This document shows, piece after piece, positions 42,261 through 51,491 of a stretch of 64,000 nucleotides of DNA (the stretch's first letter is position 1; each line of letters opens with the position of its first letter). A program made the translations under genes and the position numbers. This DNA comes from Methanomethylovorans sp041447285 (GTDB lineage Archaea; Halobacteriota; Methanosarcinia; Methanosarcinales; Methanosarcinaceae): contig NZ_JBGMEB010000006.1 of assembly GCF_041447285.1 (NCBI RefSeq), positions 372,001 to 436,000 of the forward strand. The letters are read 5' to 3'. The notes below the pieces were generated by a model. The model searched no databases, was not told the origin of the DNA, and saw only the letters and a program-made list of their open reading frames with translations.

Positions 42261-43502
42261 ATGACGATACAAAGACCAAGAGGAACAAGGGATTTCCTTC
42301 CGCAAGATATGGCCCGCAGAAGACATCTGGAAAACCGGCTAAGGCAGGTTGTTAACAGATGGGGTTATCATGAAGTAGTTACACCCACCTTTGAAAACCT
42401 CGAACTTTTCACAATGAAATCAGGTGAAGGGGTAGTAGGTGAGCTATACAACTTCACAGATAAAGGAGATAGGGAGATGACCCTGCGTCCAGAGCTCACA
42501 GCGCCTGTGATGCGGATGTTTGTAAATGAGATGCAGGCAATGCCCCATCCCTTGAAACTTTTCTATTTTGAAAACTGTTTCAGATATGAAAGGCCTCAGA
42601 AAGGCAGATTCAGAGAGTTCTGGCAGTTCGGTGTGGAACTGATCGGTTCCGAAGGGCCGGATGCAGATGCTGAGGTGATAGCCCTGGCAACTTCCATGCT
42701 TGGAGTTGCAGGTATTAAAGGCGACCTACACGTAGGTTACCTGGGTATCATCCGTCATGTACTCAGTCCCCTGGAAGTTGAACAACAAGGTAAGATCATG
42801 CGTCTTGTGGACAAGAAAGATTACAAGGGACTTGATGATTACCTTGAAGAGATCACTGCACCTGTAGATATGCGGATGCAACTTCTGGAGCTGATCTCTC
42901 TTACAGGCAATGAAGCAATTTCTAAGGCTCGAAACCTTCTAGGTGCGATTCCACAGCTCGACACGTTCCAGCAAATACTTACTCTTCTAGATGCCTACGG
43001 TATCGACTATACTATTGACTTCGGTATAGCTAGAGGTCTTGACTACTATACAGGCATGGTCTTTGAGGTATATGCTGAGGGTCTCGGTGCACAGAAACAG
43101 GTGTGTGGCGGTGGTTCATATAAACTGATCCAGCTTTTTGGCGGAGGAGATGTTCCATCTACTGGTTTTGGTCTGGGTTTTGACAGGATCATGGAAATAT
43201 ACAACATTGAGCCAGAACCTCAGAATACTGTGGTAATGATCACTACTGAAAGCACACGTATGAATGCTATTCCTGTAGCTTGCAAGCTAAGGGAATATGT
43301 TCCTGTTTACCTGGATATAATGAACAGGAATTTCAAATCCCAGTTATCATATGCTAATAATATAGGTGCTCGGTATGCACTGATATTAGGAGACAGGGAA
43401 GTAGCCCAAGGGCTTTTCACTTTCAAAGATATGGAAAGCGGCAGCCAAGAATCCCTGAATCTGGATGAAATCATTTTGAAACTTACCGGTGAAAGCCATT
43501 GA
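42261..43502 (+). CDS. hisS: Histidyl-tRNA synthetase
   Basis: 413 aa class II synthetase. Motifs: PRGTRDFLPQDMARR at the start, motif 2 ENCFRYERPQKGRFREFWQFGVE, histidine-specific ARGLDYYTGMVFE, and motif 3 STGFGLGFDRIME. The anticodon-binding domain (TVVMITTESTRMNAIPVACKLREY) closes the protein. Its TGA overlaps the TTG of the next gene, joining it to the pilin-like cluster. Confidence 0.97.
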   Translation: MTIQRPRGTRDFLPQDMARRRHLENRLRQVVNRWGYHEVVTPTFENLELFTMKSGEGVVGELYNFTDKGDREMTLRPELTAPVMRMFVNEMQAMPHPLKLFYFENCFRYERPQKGRFREFWQFGVELIGSEGPDADAEVIALATSMLGVAGIKGDLHVGYLGIIRHVLSPLEVEQQGKIMRLVDKKDYKGLDDYLEEITAPVDMRMQLLELISLTGNEAISKARNLLGAIPQLDTFQQILTLLDAYGIDYTIDFGIARGLDYYTGMVFEVYAEGLGAQKQVCGGGSYKLIQLFGGGDVPSTGFGLGFDRIMEIYNIEPEPQNTVVMITTESTRMNAIPVACKLREYVPVYLDIMNRNFKSQLSYANNIGARYALILGDREVAQGLFTFKDMESGSQESLNLDEIILKLTGESH

Positions 43503-43993
43503 AGGAGTCAAATAGTTTTCATGTTCTGGTAGCCAACACAAATGCTGCGGTTTCTTTACCTATGCGTTTTGTGGTGGCTTCCATCCTGCTGATGGTGACT
43601 TTGGCCATGTTGGCCACAGCAACTTCAGGTTTTCTTGCTCACATTAAGATAAGTGAGCTTGAATCTGAGATGTCCAGAATGGATGCTACAGCTTCGCTAT
43701 TATATTCAGGCGGTCCTGGTAGCAACCTTACAATGGAAATAGACATTCCAACAGGATGTTCTGTGGTCCTGGGGTCAATACCAGAATGTGAAGCTGCATG
43801 GCCTCGTGATGCAAGGAATTATTATCTGGAATGTGATGGGAAATATACAGTGAAAGAATCCAGGGCGGCATATACCAATGAATTGATGGATGGTGTAGCT
43901 GTTCTTGGTTCAGGCAAACACCGGATATTCATGGAAACAAGTATCGATAACTCAAGTGGGATGTTGTTCGTCAGAGTGTACGAACAGATCTAA
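43499..43993 (+). CDS. Secreted pilin-like protein A
   Basis: 164 aa starting at TTG overlapping the hisS stop. A polar N-terminus is followed by one long hydrophobic helix (MRFVVASILLMVTLAMLATATSGFL, about 22-46), then a surface domain with two Cys (GCSVVLGSIPEC) and Asn-x-Ser/Thr sites. The short basic/polar leader, helix, then beta-rich domain resembles archaeal pilins and the DUF728x proteins of haloarchaeal pilus loci. No named family can be assigned from sequence alone. Confidence 0.7.
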   Translation: MKESNSFHVLVANTNAAVSLPMRFVVASILLMVTLAMLATATSGFLAHIKISELESEMSRMDATASLLYSGGPGSNLTMEIDIPTGCSVVLGSIPECEAAWPRDARNYYLECDGKYTVKESRAAYTNELMDGVAVLGSGKHRIFMETSIDNSSGMLFVRVYEQI

Positions 43994-44014
43994 GGTTCTA
44001 TTCAATAGATTACG

Positions 44015-44611
44015 ATGAAGACAATATCAAATTTTCTCCGCGATGAAAGGGCATGGGTGGATTTTGTTCTTTCAAAAACTGCACTTATACTTGCAAGTGT
44101 TGTGGTCATTGCTGCTGTATATCATTTTGCAGTAAGCATTCAGGAAGTAAACCGTCAGAAGGAACTGGATCTGTTATCTACGGAATTGGTATCTTACATA
44201 GATAGGGCTGGAAGTAGTCCTTATGAAGTGAACTCCACTTATAATTTCAACAAAGAGCAGTTATCCCACTTTCAAGGGCAACCACTGGAAGCTATGATCT
44301 CCGGAGAATATGTTGTCATTAGCACCAATGTTGATGGAAGGCCAATTATTTCGGCAAAGACCCCTGCTTTTAGGGTATATCCTTATTCACATACTACTCT
44401 GTACAATGATCTCAGATCGGAATATGATTCAAGCGGAACTATGAGCGAGCCTGTACGGGCTAATCATACGGATATAATAGAGTATTTGACTTCCAGGACG
44501 ACAGATGTGAGCTTTAACGCCAGCAACCCAATCAATATCCATAAAACATTTATATATTTTGTAAGCAATACAAACGTGGAAAAGATAGGGTATGTATTGT
44601 TTTATCAATGA
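44015..44611 (+). CDS. Secreted pilin-like protein B
   Basis: 198 aa. The leader ends DERAWVDF, close to the archaeal prepilin cleavage context ([KR]-[GA]), followed by a helix SKTALILASVVVIAAVYHFAV (about 23-43) that starts close to it. The exported part carries several Asn-linked glycosylation sequons. It lies 21 bp after protein A and overlaps protein C by 20 bp, so all are translated from one mRNA. Confidence 0.7.
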   Translation: MKTISNFLRDERAWVDFVLSKTALILASVVVIAAVYHFAVSIQEVNRQKELDLLSTELVSYIDRAGSSPYEVNSTYNFNKEQLSHFQGQPLEAMISGEYVVISTNVDGRPIISAKTPAFRVYPYSHTTLYNDLRSEYDSSGTMSEPVRANHTDIIEYLTSRTTDVSFNASNPINIHKTFIYFVSNTNVEKIGYVLFYQ

Positions 44612-45092
44612 CGACAGGGCTATACTTGAACCGCAAAACGACATCTTCGCTACGGCGTTATTGGTGTTGGGTTTTGTTATTTTTGCGTGTGTGGTCTCAA
44701 AGACCTACATTGCTCATCAGGATAGTTCTTTCGCATTGGAAAATTATGAACAGGCTTCTCTTATTGCACAGGGAATCGCCCATTCCCAGATGCTTCAGGG
44801 CAGCAGACAAGATCTTATATCTGCCGAAAAACTCGATGGGCTGAGCGGTCCGCAAGCTGATCCACAGATCTTGAGCTTATTCTTTGATAGTTTCTCTCCC
44901 AATGTAAATTTTCAAGTGGATATTTCAACGGAAAATGGTGAATATACGTGGCAGATCCGCAAGCCAGCTTCTTCATATTCTCATGTAGGGCAGATAGCTG
45001 CCTCTGTACCTGTTACACTAGAACTTAATCCGATGAAGCAAGTTCCTGGCACATTGACTGTAAAGCTGTTCAAAAGTAGTTGGGATTCTTGA
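44592..45092 (+). CDS. Secreted pilin-like protein C
   Basis: 166 aa. The N-terminus MYCFINDDRAILEPQNDIF leads into a single helix ATALLVLGFVIFACVV (about 20-36), then a helical stalk rich in Gln/Ser (QDSSFALENYEQASLIAQGIAHSQML) and a beta-rich end. The DRAILEP junction resembles a prepilin cleavage site. It overlaps protein B and is followed by protein D after 15 bp. Confidence 0.68.
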   Translation: MYCFINDDRAILEPQNDIFATALLVLGFVIFACVVSKTYIAHQDSSFALENYEQASLIAQGIAHSQMLQGSRQDLISAEKLDGLSGPQADPQILSLFFDSFSPNVNFQVDISTENGEYTWQIRKPASSYSHVGQIAASVPVTLELNPMKQVPGTLTVKLFKSSWDS

Positions 45093-45107
45093 TGGAAGGT
45101 AAATAAG

Positions 45108-46298
45108 ATGAAACTGAAAAACATATTCTCCATTCCTCTATTATCCGATAAAGGGGCGATTTCCTCAACCATTGATGTTATGTTCTTTCTGGTTATGGTT
45201 TCCCTCTCAACAGTTATTTTGATGCCTGTTATGCTTTCTTCCGGTCAGAATGTAGCAGTACAGGATATTGCAGCATACAGATTCGATGGGCAGTTGCTCC
45301 AGTCTCTTCTGGATAGCAGAGTGGAGAATTTTGAGTATATGGCAGTTCCATCTGAATTGTCCAGTGGTGTTGTTCCATCTGAAAATTCTACAAGTATCTG
45401 CCAAAGTAATGATGTATTTGCAAAGCAGCATGCTAGCAGAACCTTTGCTGATCTGATAGCTGAATGTATGATGTTTTCATTGCATATCGAAGATAATGGA
45501 ACTTACTGTTACCTTCATCCTTTCAGCGAGGAATATTCCAAATCCACAGAAAGAGCACTTGAAGAACACCTCAATCGAAGAATGGGTGGCAGATATAATT
45601 ACAGACTGGAAGCTAACTGGCAACCGGTTGCAGGATGCGGGCCTTCAAGTCAGCTTGCTGTAGGCATGGTGCCGCCTGCCAGGTCGTTCAGGCAGAGTGT
45701 ACCAATATCTGTGCCATATAACAATGCTTTAAACTTGGCAGATATATCTTCTCCTGCGGATGATCTTCGTTTAGGTCTTGCATTGAACTCTTCCCAAAAG
45801 GAGCAGGAACTGCGCTCTATGTTCGAAGAGTGTATACTCTTGGCAGCTTCAAATTCAGCGGTATCCATTGTAGAGTTATATTATCCGGAAGAATCTCTCA
45901 AAGAGATAAGTATCGGACAGAAAGATCTTACATTAATGGGTGATTCGTTGTTAGGTTCACCTTCCAGTAAGGTGGATATTGAAAGGAGCATTGCTGTCGA
46001 TATGTTTGATAATGCTGTAAATGTGACAGAAAATATGTGCTTAAACTCAACAGATAATTTCACAATGCTCACAGAAGATAATGTAGCATTGATCGGAGAC
46101 CAGCTTAGAAAAGAGCATGCAAATGATATATATTCTCATCTATCAGTAGAGATGTCTGACGAGATTAACAATACTGTGCGGGCTATGATGCAAACCAATG
46201 GCAGCACAACTCTGCTTGAGCTTAGGGATAAGCAATTATGTTCTATTCTCACGCATGTGAGGTCTCCGGCAGCAGAGGTCACTCTTACGATATGGTGA
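45108..46298 (+). CDS. Secreted pilin-like protein D (large)
   Basis: 396 aa, the largest of the cluster. SDKGAISSTIDVMFFLVMVSLSTVILMPVML contains a KG-A cleavage-like site and a membrane helix. The rest is a large extracellular domain with about eight Cys and several N-glycosylation sequons, so it could be a tip adhesin. GGAAGG precedes the ATG. No assembly ATPase or membrane platform gene is nearby. Confidence 0.68.
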   Translation: MKLKNIFSIPLLSDKGAISSTIDVMFFLVMVSLSTVILMPVMLSSGQNVAVQDIAAYRFDGQLLQSLLDSRVENFEYMAVPSELSSGVVPSENSTSICQSNDVFAKQHASRTFADLIAECMMFSLHIEDNGTYCYLHPFSEEYSKSTERALEEHLNRRMGGRYNYRLEANWQPVAGCGPSSQLAVGMVPPARSFRQSVPISVPYNNALNLADISSPADDLRLGLALNSSQKEQELRSMFEECILLAASNSAVSIVELYYPEESLKEISIGQKDLTLMGDSLLGSPSSKVDIERSIAVDMFDNAVNVTENMCLNSTDNFTMLTEDNVALIGDQLRKEHANDIYSHLSVEMSDEINNTVRAMMQTNGSTTLLELRDKQLCSILTHVRSPAAEVTLTIW

Positions 46299-46462
46299 TT
46301 TCCTATCACAAATTTTATATGCTATGCTGGTCCATTTACCTCGCCTCGCCAAGGACAATTATAGGCTATATCTCCATAATGTTCAAATAGCCTTTATTGA
46401 AATCGATAAAATTTACATAATTTAGATTAACTACCTTATTTACAATTATTTGGAGGAATTTA

Positions 46463-46921
46463 ATGGCAAAAATGCATACCCGGAGAAAAGGTCAATCCGG
46501 TTCTAAAAGGCCAATGCGCTCTGAAGCTCCTGCATGGTGTACCATGACTACTGATGAGATTACAAAAGTAGTCTTGGAAATGTGGAAGCAGGGAATGAGC
46601 ACAAGCCTCATTGGTATGGTCCTCAGGGACAAATATGGAATGCCAGATGTGAAGCTAGCAACTGGAAAGAAGATCACAACCATACTCAAGGAAAATGATC
46701 AGAAGCCACCAGTTCCAGAAGACCTGTATAACCTTGTTGTAAAGGCAATAGGTCTGAGAAAGCACGTAGTTTCAAACCACTCTGACAATCACAACATCCG
46801 TTCTTTGCATAACATCGAATCCAAGATCAGAAGACTTGTGAAGTACTATCAGGCCAACAAGGTACTTCCAGCTGACTGGAAGTACAAGCCGGAAACGGCA
46901 GAGATGCTTATTACAAGATAA
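46463..46921 (+). CDS. rps15: 30S ribosomal protein S15P
   Basis: 152 aa, basic. The start MAKMHTRRKGQSGSKRP follows GGAGG with a 6-nt spacer. The archaeal/eukaryotic S15 body is visible (EITKVVLEMWKQGMSTSLIGMVLRDKYGMPDVKLATGKKI and HSDNHNIRSLHNIESKIRRLVKYY). It has its own promoter region and a terminator-like hairpin directly downstream. Confidence 0.97.
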   Translation: MAKMHTRRKGQSGSKRPMRSEAPAWCTMTTDEITKVVLEMWKQGMSTSLIGMVLRDKYGMPDVKLATGKKITTILKENDQKPPVPEDLYNLVVKAIGLRKHVVSNHSDNHNIRSLHNIESKIRRLVKYYQANKVLPADWKYKPETAEMLITR

Positions 46922-46933
46922 GTTGTTGTTTTT

Positions 46934-46955
46934 CCGATGGGTTTCATCCCGTCGG
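46934..46955 (+). terminator. Terminator-like hairpin after rps15
   Basis: CCGATGGG-TTTCAT-CCCGTCGG, an 8-bp stem with one G-T pair, 12 bp after the rps15 stop, followed by a T/C-rich stretch. Confidence 0.6.
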
Positions 46956-47086
46956 TCATCTCTTCTTTTTCTTTGCCCAAGGCAATTCTATTATTCTTTC
47001 TTGCATTTTATCAGGGTCTAAAGCCTACGCGCAAAATAAGTTTTGCATAATTAAAAAAATATAACTAATAATATAAAGACAAGGTA

Positions 47087-47116
47087 AAATATAAATTGTT
47101 ATAGTGCCCACTATAA
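47087..47116 (+). promoter_or_regulatory. glm operon promoter with 18-bp palindromic operator candidate
   Basis: AAAATATAAATT (47087-47098) is a TATA-like box. It is followed by TTATAGTG-CC-CACTATAA (47099-47116), a perfect inverted repeat with 8-bp arms. The ATG comes 3 bp later, so the mRNA is leaderless or nearly so and the palindrome covers the start site. A dimeric repressor there would control the whole UDP-GlcNAc operon. Confidence 0.55.
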
Positions 47117-47119
47117 GGC

Positions 47120-48334
47120 ATGAAAGCGGTCATTCTTGCAGCTGGAGAAGGTCTCAGATGCCGTCCCCTTACGCTTACCCGTTCAAAGGTAATGCTGCCT
47201 GTCGCTGACAGGCCTATTCTTGAACACGTTATCCGTTCCCTTGAACAAAATAATATCAAGGACATCCTATTGATAGTTGGTTATGAGAAAGAACGCATAA
47301 TGAACTATTTCAAAGACGGTGTGGATTTCGGGGTAAACATAAAGTATGTTGAGCAAAAGACTCAACTTGGTACAGCACATGCTATAGAACAGGCGAGAAC
47401 TGAACTCGCTGGCGAATATGAATTCCTTGCTCTAAACGGCGACAACTATATCGAACCGAAAGTTATCAGCGATCTTATCAAATCAAAACGCGGAGATGCA
47501 ACCATACTCGCCGTTAAGACCGAGCATGTGAGTGGATATGGAGTTATCAAGGCTGAAGGCTCAAAAGTTCTAGAGATCATTGAAAATCCGGTTTCTGACA
47601 TTAGCCATCTGGTTAATACTGGTATCTACTACTTCAGTTCCAGGATATTTGATTATATCGGGGACACTCCTCTTTCTCCAAAAGGTGAATATGCGATAAC
47701 CGATACACTCCAGAAGATGATCGAGAATGGAATCGAAATATCAATGGCTACTACGAGATCATGGTGGCTGGATGCAGTATATGCATGGGATCTTCTGAAG
47801 CTAAATTCCGTTACTCTTGGAAAGATAGATCGGAAAGTCGAATCTATGGTAGTGGAAGACGGAGCGCATATTAAAGGAAATGTATCGATAGGTAAGAATA
47901 CTATCATCAGATCAGGATGTTATATAGTAGGGCCTGTCATGATCGGAGACAATTGTGACATCGGTCCGAATGCAGTTATATTACCATCTACATCCATAGG
48001 CAATAATGTATATGTCGGATCTTTTACCAACATCCGCAACAGTATTATTATGAATGATGTACGCATTGGTTCTCATGGATATGTTTCTGATTCTATAATA
48101 GGGAGCAATTGTCATGTAGATCCATACTTCATTACAGAAACAGGAACTAATTTAAATATCATAATGAACGATGAATTGCACCAGGCAGAAAAACTTGGTA
48201 CAGTCATTGGTGATGACACAGATGTTGGTCACAGAGTTCTTATCAAAGCGGGTATCATGGTATCCATCAATTGTCGGATCGGATCAGGTGCTATAGTGGA
48301 TAAAGCATTGCATAGAGGCACTCTGGTACTTTGA
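47120..48334 (+). CDS. Sugar-1-phosphate nucleotidyltransferase with left-handed beta-helix (GlmU-like, copy 1)
   Basis: 404 aa. The nucleotidyltransferase domain (1-230) opens AVILAAGEGLRCRPLT; the usual GTRMRP is GLRCRP here. The C-terminal hexapeptide-repeat domain (about 245-400: IGDNCDIGPNAVILPSTSIGNNVYVGS) indicates an acetyltransferase-like beta-helix. It is the first gene of an operon with glmS, glmM and a second copy, so it probably acts on GlcNAc-1-P or a related sugar. The changed motif may mean altered nucleotide or sugar specificity. Confidence 0.85.
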   Translation: MKAVILAAGEGLRCRPLTLTRSKVMLPVADRPILEHVIRSLEQNNIKDILLIVGYEKERIMNYFKDGVDFGVNIKYVEQKTQLGTAHAIEQARTELAGEYEFLALNGDNYIEPKVISDLIKSKRGDATILAVKTEHVSGYGVIKAEGSKVLEIIENPVSDISHLVNTGIYYFSSRIFDYIGDTPLSPKGEYAITDTLQKMIENGIEISMATTRSWWLDAVYAWDLLKLNSVTLGKIDRKVESMVVEDGAHIKGNVSIGKNTIIRSGCYIVGPVMIGDNCDIGPNAVILPSTSIGNNVYVGSFTNIRNSIIMNDVRIGSHGYVSDSIIGSNCHVDPYFITETGTNLNIIMNDELHQAEKLGTVIGDDTDVGHRVLIKAGIMVSINCRIGSGAIVDKALHRGTLVL

Positions 48335-48344
48335 GGTGATCCAA

Positions 48345-50174
48345 ATGTGTGGCATAGTTGGATACGTAGGTACTGAGAACGCAGTTGAAGTTATCATAAG
48401 CTCCCTCAAAAAACTGGAATATAGGGGCTATGATTCTGCAGGCATTACTATTCTCAATCAAAATCTTGAAACCTACAAGACTGTAGGCAAGATTTCAGAA
48501 CTCGAAAAAATAATTCCACCAGGTTTCACTGGGCATATTGGGATTGGCCATACTCGCTGGGCAACTCATGGAAAACCTGAAACCAGAAATGCTCATCCTC
48601 ATCTTTCATCAAATATCGCAGTGGTGCATAATGGTATCATTGAGAACTATATGTGTCTTAAGGAAAAATTGATTAAGGAAGGTTATGAGTTCTCATCAGA
48701 TACGGATACTGAGGTAATTGCCCATTTGCTGCATTCAATAATGAAATGTGGAAAATTTAGTACCTTATTGGACGCAGTGCGCCATATTATGACAATAATA
48801 GAGGGTTCATATGCTATTGCTGTATTGTCTATCAACGAGCCGGATCACATCGTACTTGCCCGTAAGGACAGTCCTCTAGTTATTGGTCTTGGCGATAAAG
48901 GTAATTATGCAGCATCGGATGTAACTGCATTTCTCCGGTACACCAGAAAGGCTGTATATGTCAATGATAAAGAGCTTGTGTTGATTAGTCCTAAGGGTGT
49001 GGAATTCTACAATAATGATGGACAAAGGATAGAAAAGCAAGTTGATACCATCGAGTGGAATGAAGAAGCTGCTGAGAAAGCTGGTTATGAACATTTCATG
49101 CTCAAGGAGATACATGAACAGCCGAAGTCGATCCAGGACACATATGCAGGCAAGATCTCCGAATTGGAAGGCAGGGTAATACTTGATGAACTGAAGATGG
49201 ATGAAGACCAGCTAAGGAATCTGCAGAGAGTGACCATTATTGCATGTGGTACATCGTGGAATGCGGGTTGTGTGGGTAAATATCTATTCGAAAGCCTTGC
49301 AGGAATACACACGGATGTAGAAACAGCTTCAGAATTCAGGTATGGAGATCCTATACTTTGCGGCCAGGTATTCACTCTTGCCATAACTCAATCCGGCGAA
49401 ACTGCTGATACTCTTGCAGCTATCCGAAGTTCCAGATCCTATGGATGTAAGGCGGCTGCTATAACAAATGTAGTGGGAAGTACTATTACAAGAGAGACGG
49501 ATAGTGTGCTTTTCACACGTGCCGGTCCGGAGATCGGAGTTGCTGCAACGAAGACTTTTACAGCTCAGATTATAGTGCTTTATCTTCTCGCAATTCACCT
49601 TGGTATCGTCAGAGGTCGCTTAACTGCTGAGAAGGCCAGGGATATATTAGTTGGTATCAAACAACTGCCAGGCCAGGTACAAAAGATCCTCAACAATAAG
49701 GATGCAATTAAGGAATGTGCTGAGCACTATGCAAAGGTACAGGATTATTTCTTCATAGGCAGGCATCTGAACTACCCGGTTTCACTTGAAGGCGCCCTGA
49801 AACTTAAAGAGATCTCATATATCCACGCAGAAGGATATGCAGCAGGTGAACTTAAACACGGTCCATTGGCACTTATCAGTAATGAAACGCCTGTCGTGGC
49901 TATTGCTACACAAGGCCACACCTATGATAAAGTACTGAGCAATATCAAGGAAGTAAAAGCAAGGAGTGCTGAAGTAATAGCAGTGGCAAATCAGAGTGAT
50001 ACTGAGATCACTAAATATGTTGATATGGTGCTAAGGATTCCTGATTGCCATGAACTGTTATCTCCGGTACTATCATCTGTAGTATTACAGTTGCTTGCAT
50101 ATTACACAGCTCTTGCAAGGGATTGCTCCATAGATAAACCAAGGAACCTTGCGAAAAGCGTTACAGTAGAATGA
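48345..50174 (+). CDS. glmS: Glutamine-fructose-6-phosphate aminotransferase GlmS
   Basis: 609 aa from the ATG after GAGGTGATCCAA. Cys2 of MCGIVGYVG is the glutaminase nucleophile. The glutaminase domain (GHTRWATHG, HPHLSS) spans about 1-220. Two SIS isomerase domains follow (ACGTSWNAGCVGKYLFE, TQSGETADTLAAIR, and the end NLAKSVTVE). It makes glucosamine-6-P, the first step towards UDP-GlcNAc for N-glycans and envelope polymers. Confidence 0.97.
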   Translation: MCGIVGYVGTENAVEVIISSLKKLEYRGYDSAGITILNQNLETYKTVGKISELEKIIPPGFTGHIGIGHTRWATHGKPETRNAHPHLSSNIAVVHNGIIENYMCLKEKLIKEGYEFSSDTDTEVIAHLLHSIMKCGKFSTLLDAVRHIMTIIEGSYAIAVLSINEPDHIVLARKDSPLVIGLGDKGNYAASDVTAFLRYTRKAVYVNDKELVLISPKGVEFYNNDGQRIEKQVDTIEWNEEAAEKAGYEHFMLKEIHEQPKSIQDTYAGKISELEGRVILDELKMDEDQLRNLQRVTIIACGTSWNAGCVGKYLFESLAGIHTDVETASEFRYGDPILCGQVFTLAITQSGETADTLAAIRSSRSYGCKAAAITNVVGSTITRETDSVLFTRAGPEIGVAATKTFTAQIIVLYLLAIHLGIVRGRLTAEKARDILVGIKQLPGQVQKILNNKDAIKECAEHYAKVQDYFFIGRHLNYPVSLEGALKLKEISYIHAEGYAAGELKHGPLALISNETPVVAIATQGHTYDKVLSNIKEVKARSAEVIAVANQSDTEITKYVDMVLRIPDCHELLSPVLSSVVLQLLAYYTALARDCSIDKPRNLAKSVTVE

Positions 50175-50192
50175 TCTTAAGAGGTTTGTATT

Positions 50193-51491
50193 ATGAAATT
50201 ATTCGGTTCTTCCGGTATTAGAGGACTTGCTAATAAAGAAATTACAGTAAATCTTGCGATGAAAGTGGGATTAGCACTTGGCAGATCTCATAAGTCTGCT
50301 GTTATTGGCAGGGATCCCAGAGTATCCAGTGAAATGATAGAATATGCATTAGTTTCGGGGCTTGTGTCAGCTGGGTGTGATGTTGTCAAGATAGGTGTTG
50401 TTACGACTCCCACACTTGCTTATGCTGCAAGAAAATATGATTGTGGTGTAATGATAACTGCTTCACACAATCCTGCTCCGTATGTGGGTATTAAGGTATG
50501 GAACCCTGATGGTATGGCATTTGATTCAGCACAGCAGGAAGAGATAGAACGCATCATAGAGCAGCAAGAATTCGTGGCTGCGCCATGGAATGAGATTGGT
50601 GACATCACCTCAGACAGTTCGGCCATAAAAGATCATGCTGAACTTATCCTGAGCAATGTAAAGCCAGTTAAAATGCGAGTTGTTGTTGATTGTGGCTGTG
50701 CTGCAGGTAGCACTATCACTCCTTTCCTGCTTCGGCAAATGGGGTGTGAGGTAATCACTTTAAATGCTCAGCTTGATGGACATTTCCCGGCACGTAATCC
50801 GGAACCAATTGAGGAAAATCTCTGGATGCTCAAAAAAGCTGTGAAGGAATTCGGTGCACGTGTTGGTATTGCTCATGACGGCGATGCGGACCGCATGATG
50901 GCAGTGGACGAGAACGGAGAGTTCGTTTCAGGAGATGAAATGCTTGCTATCTTTGCATTGCGTGAATGCAAAGATTCAGGAAAGCTTGTGGTGCCTGTCG
51001 ATACTTCCATGATGGTAGCTGATTCCTTACCCCTTTCAGAAGTTGTTTATACACGTGTAGGTGATGTCTACGTGGCGGAGGAACTCAAGAAAGTAGGTGC
51101 AGAGTTTGGTGGAGAACCTTCGGGAAGCTGGATCTTCCCAAGAGTGTCATATTGCCCCGATGGTATCCTTGCAGCTGCGCTTCTTGTAGAAATGGTACAG
51201 GAAACCTCACTTGCAAAAATGCGTGCGGTACTTCCTAAATATCCAACTAAGAGGGGTACACTTCCATGTGACAACATGGAAAAGGAAAGGGTCATGAAGG
51301 TCATTGCTGCAAAAATGAAGCAAATGGGCAAGGTTACAGATATTGATGGCGTGCGTGTGGAAATGAAGGACGGATGGGTACTTATCAGGCCATCAGGTAC
51401 AGAACCAAAGATAAGGATAACCGCTGAGTCTCGTGAAAATGTCGACAATCTCTATTCAATGGCCGAGAAGATAGTAAAGGAGAATCTTTGA
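50193..51491 (+). CDS. glmM: Phosphoglucosamine mutase GlmM
   Basis: 432 aa of the phosphohexomutase family. The active serine is in MITASHNPAPYVGIK (about 89-103), the metal loop is AHDGDADRMM, the sugar loop is GGEPSGSW, and the phosphate-binding end is RPSGTEPKIR. It converts glucosamine-6-P to glucosamine-1-P. It ends where the next gene begins (TGATG), between glmS and the second nucleotidyltransferase. Confidence 0.95.
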   Translation: MKLFGSSGIRGLANKEITVNLAMKVGLALGRSHKSAVIGRDPRVSSEMIEYALVSGLVSAGCDVVKIGVVTTPTLAYAARKYDCGVMITASHNPAPYVGIKVWNPDGMAFDSAQQEEIERIIEQQEFVAAPWNEIGDITSDSSAIKDHAELILSNVKPVKMRVVVDCGCAAGSTITPFLLRQMGCEVITLNAQLDGHFPARNPEPIEENLWMLKKAVKEFGARVGIAHDGDADRMMAVDENGEFVSGDEMLAIFALRECKDSGKLVVPVDTSMMVADSLPLSEVVYTRVGDVYVAEELKKVGAEFGGEPSGSWIFPRVSYCPDGILAAALLVEMVQETSLAKMRAVLPKYPTKRGTLPCDNMEKERVMKVIAAKMKQMGKVTDIDGVRVEMKDGWVLIRPSGTEPKIRITAESRENVDNLYSMAEKIVKENL

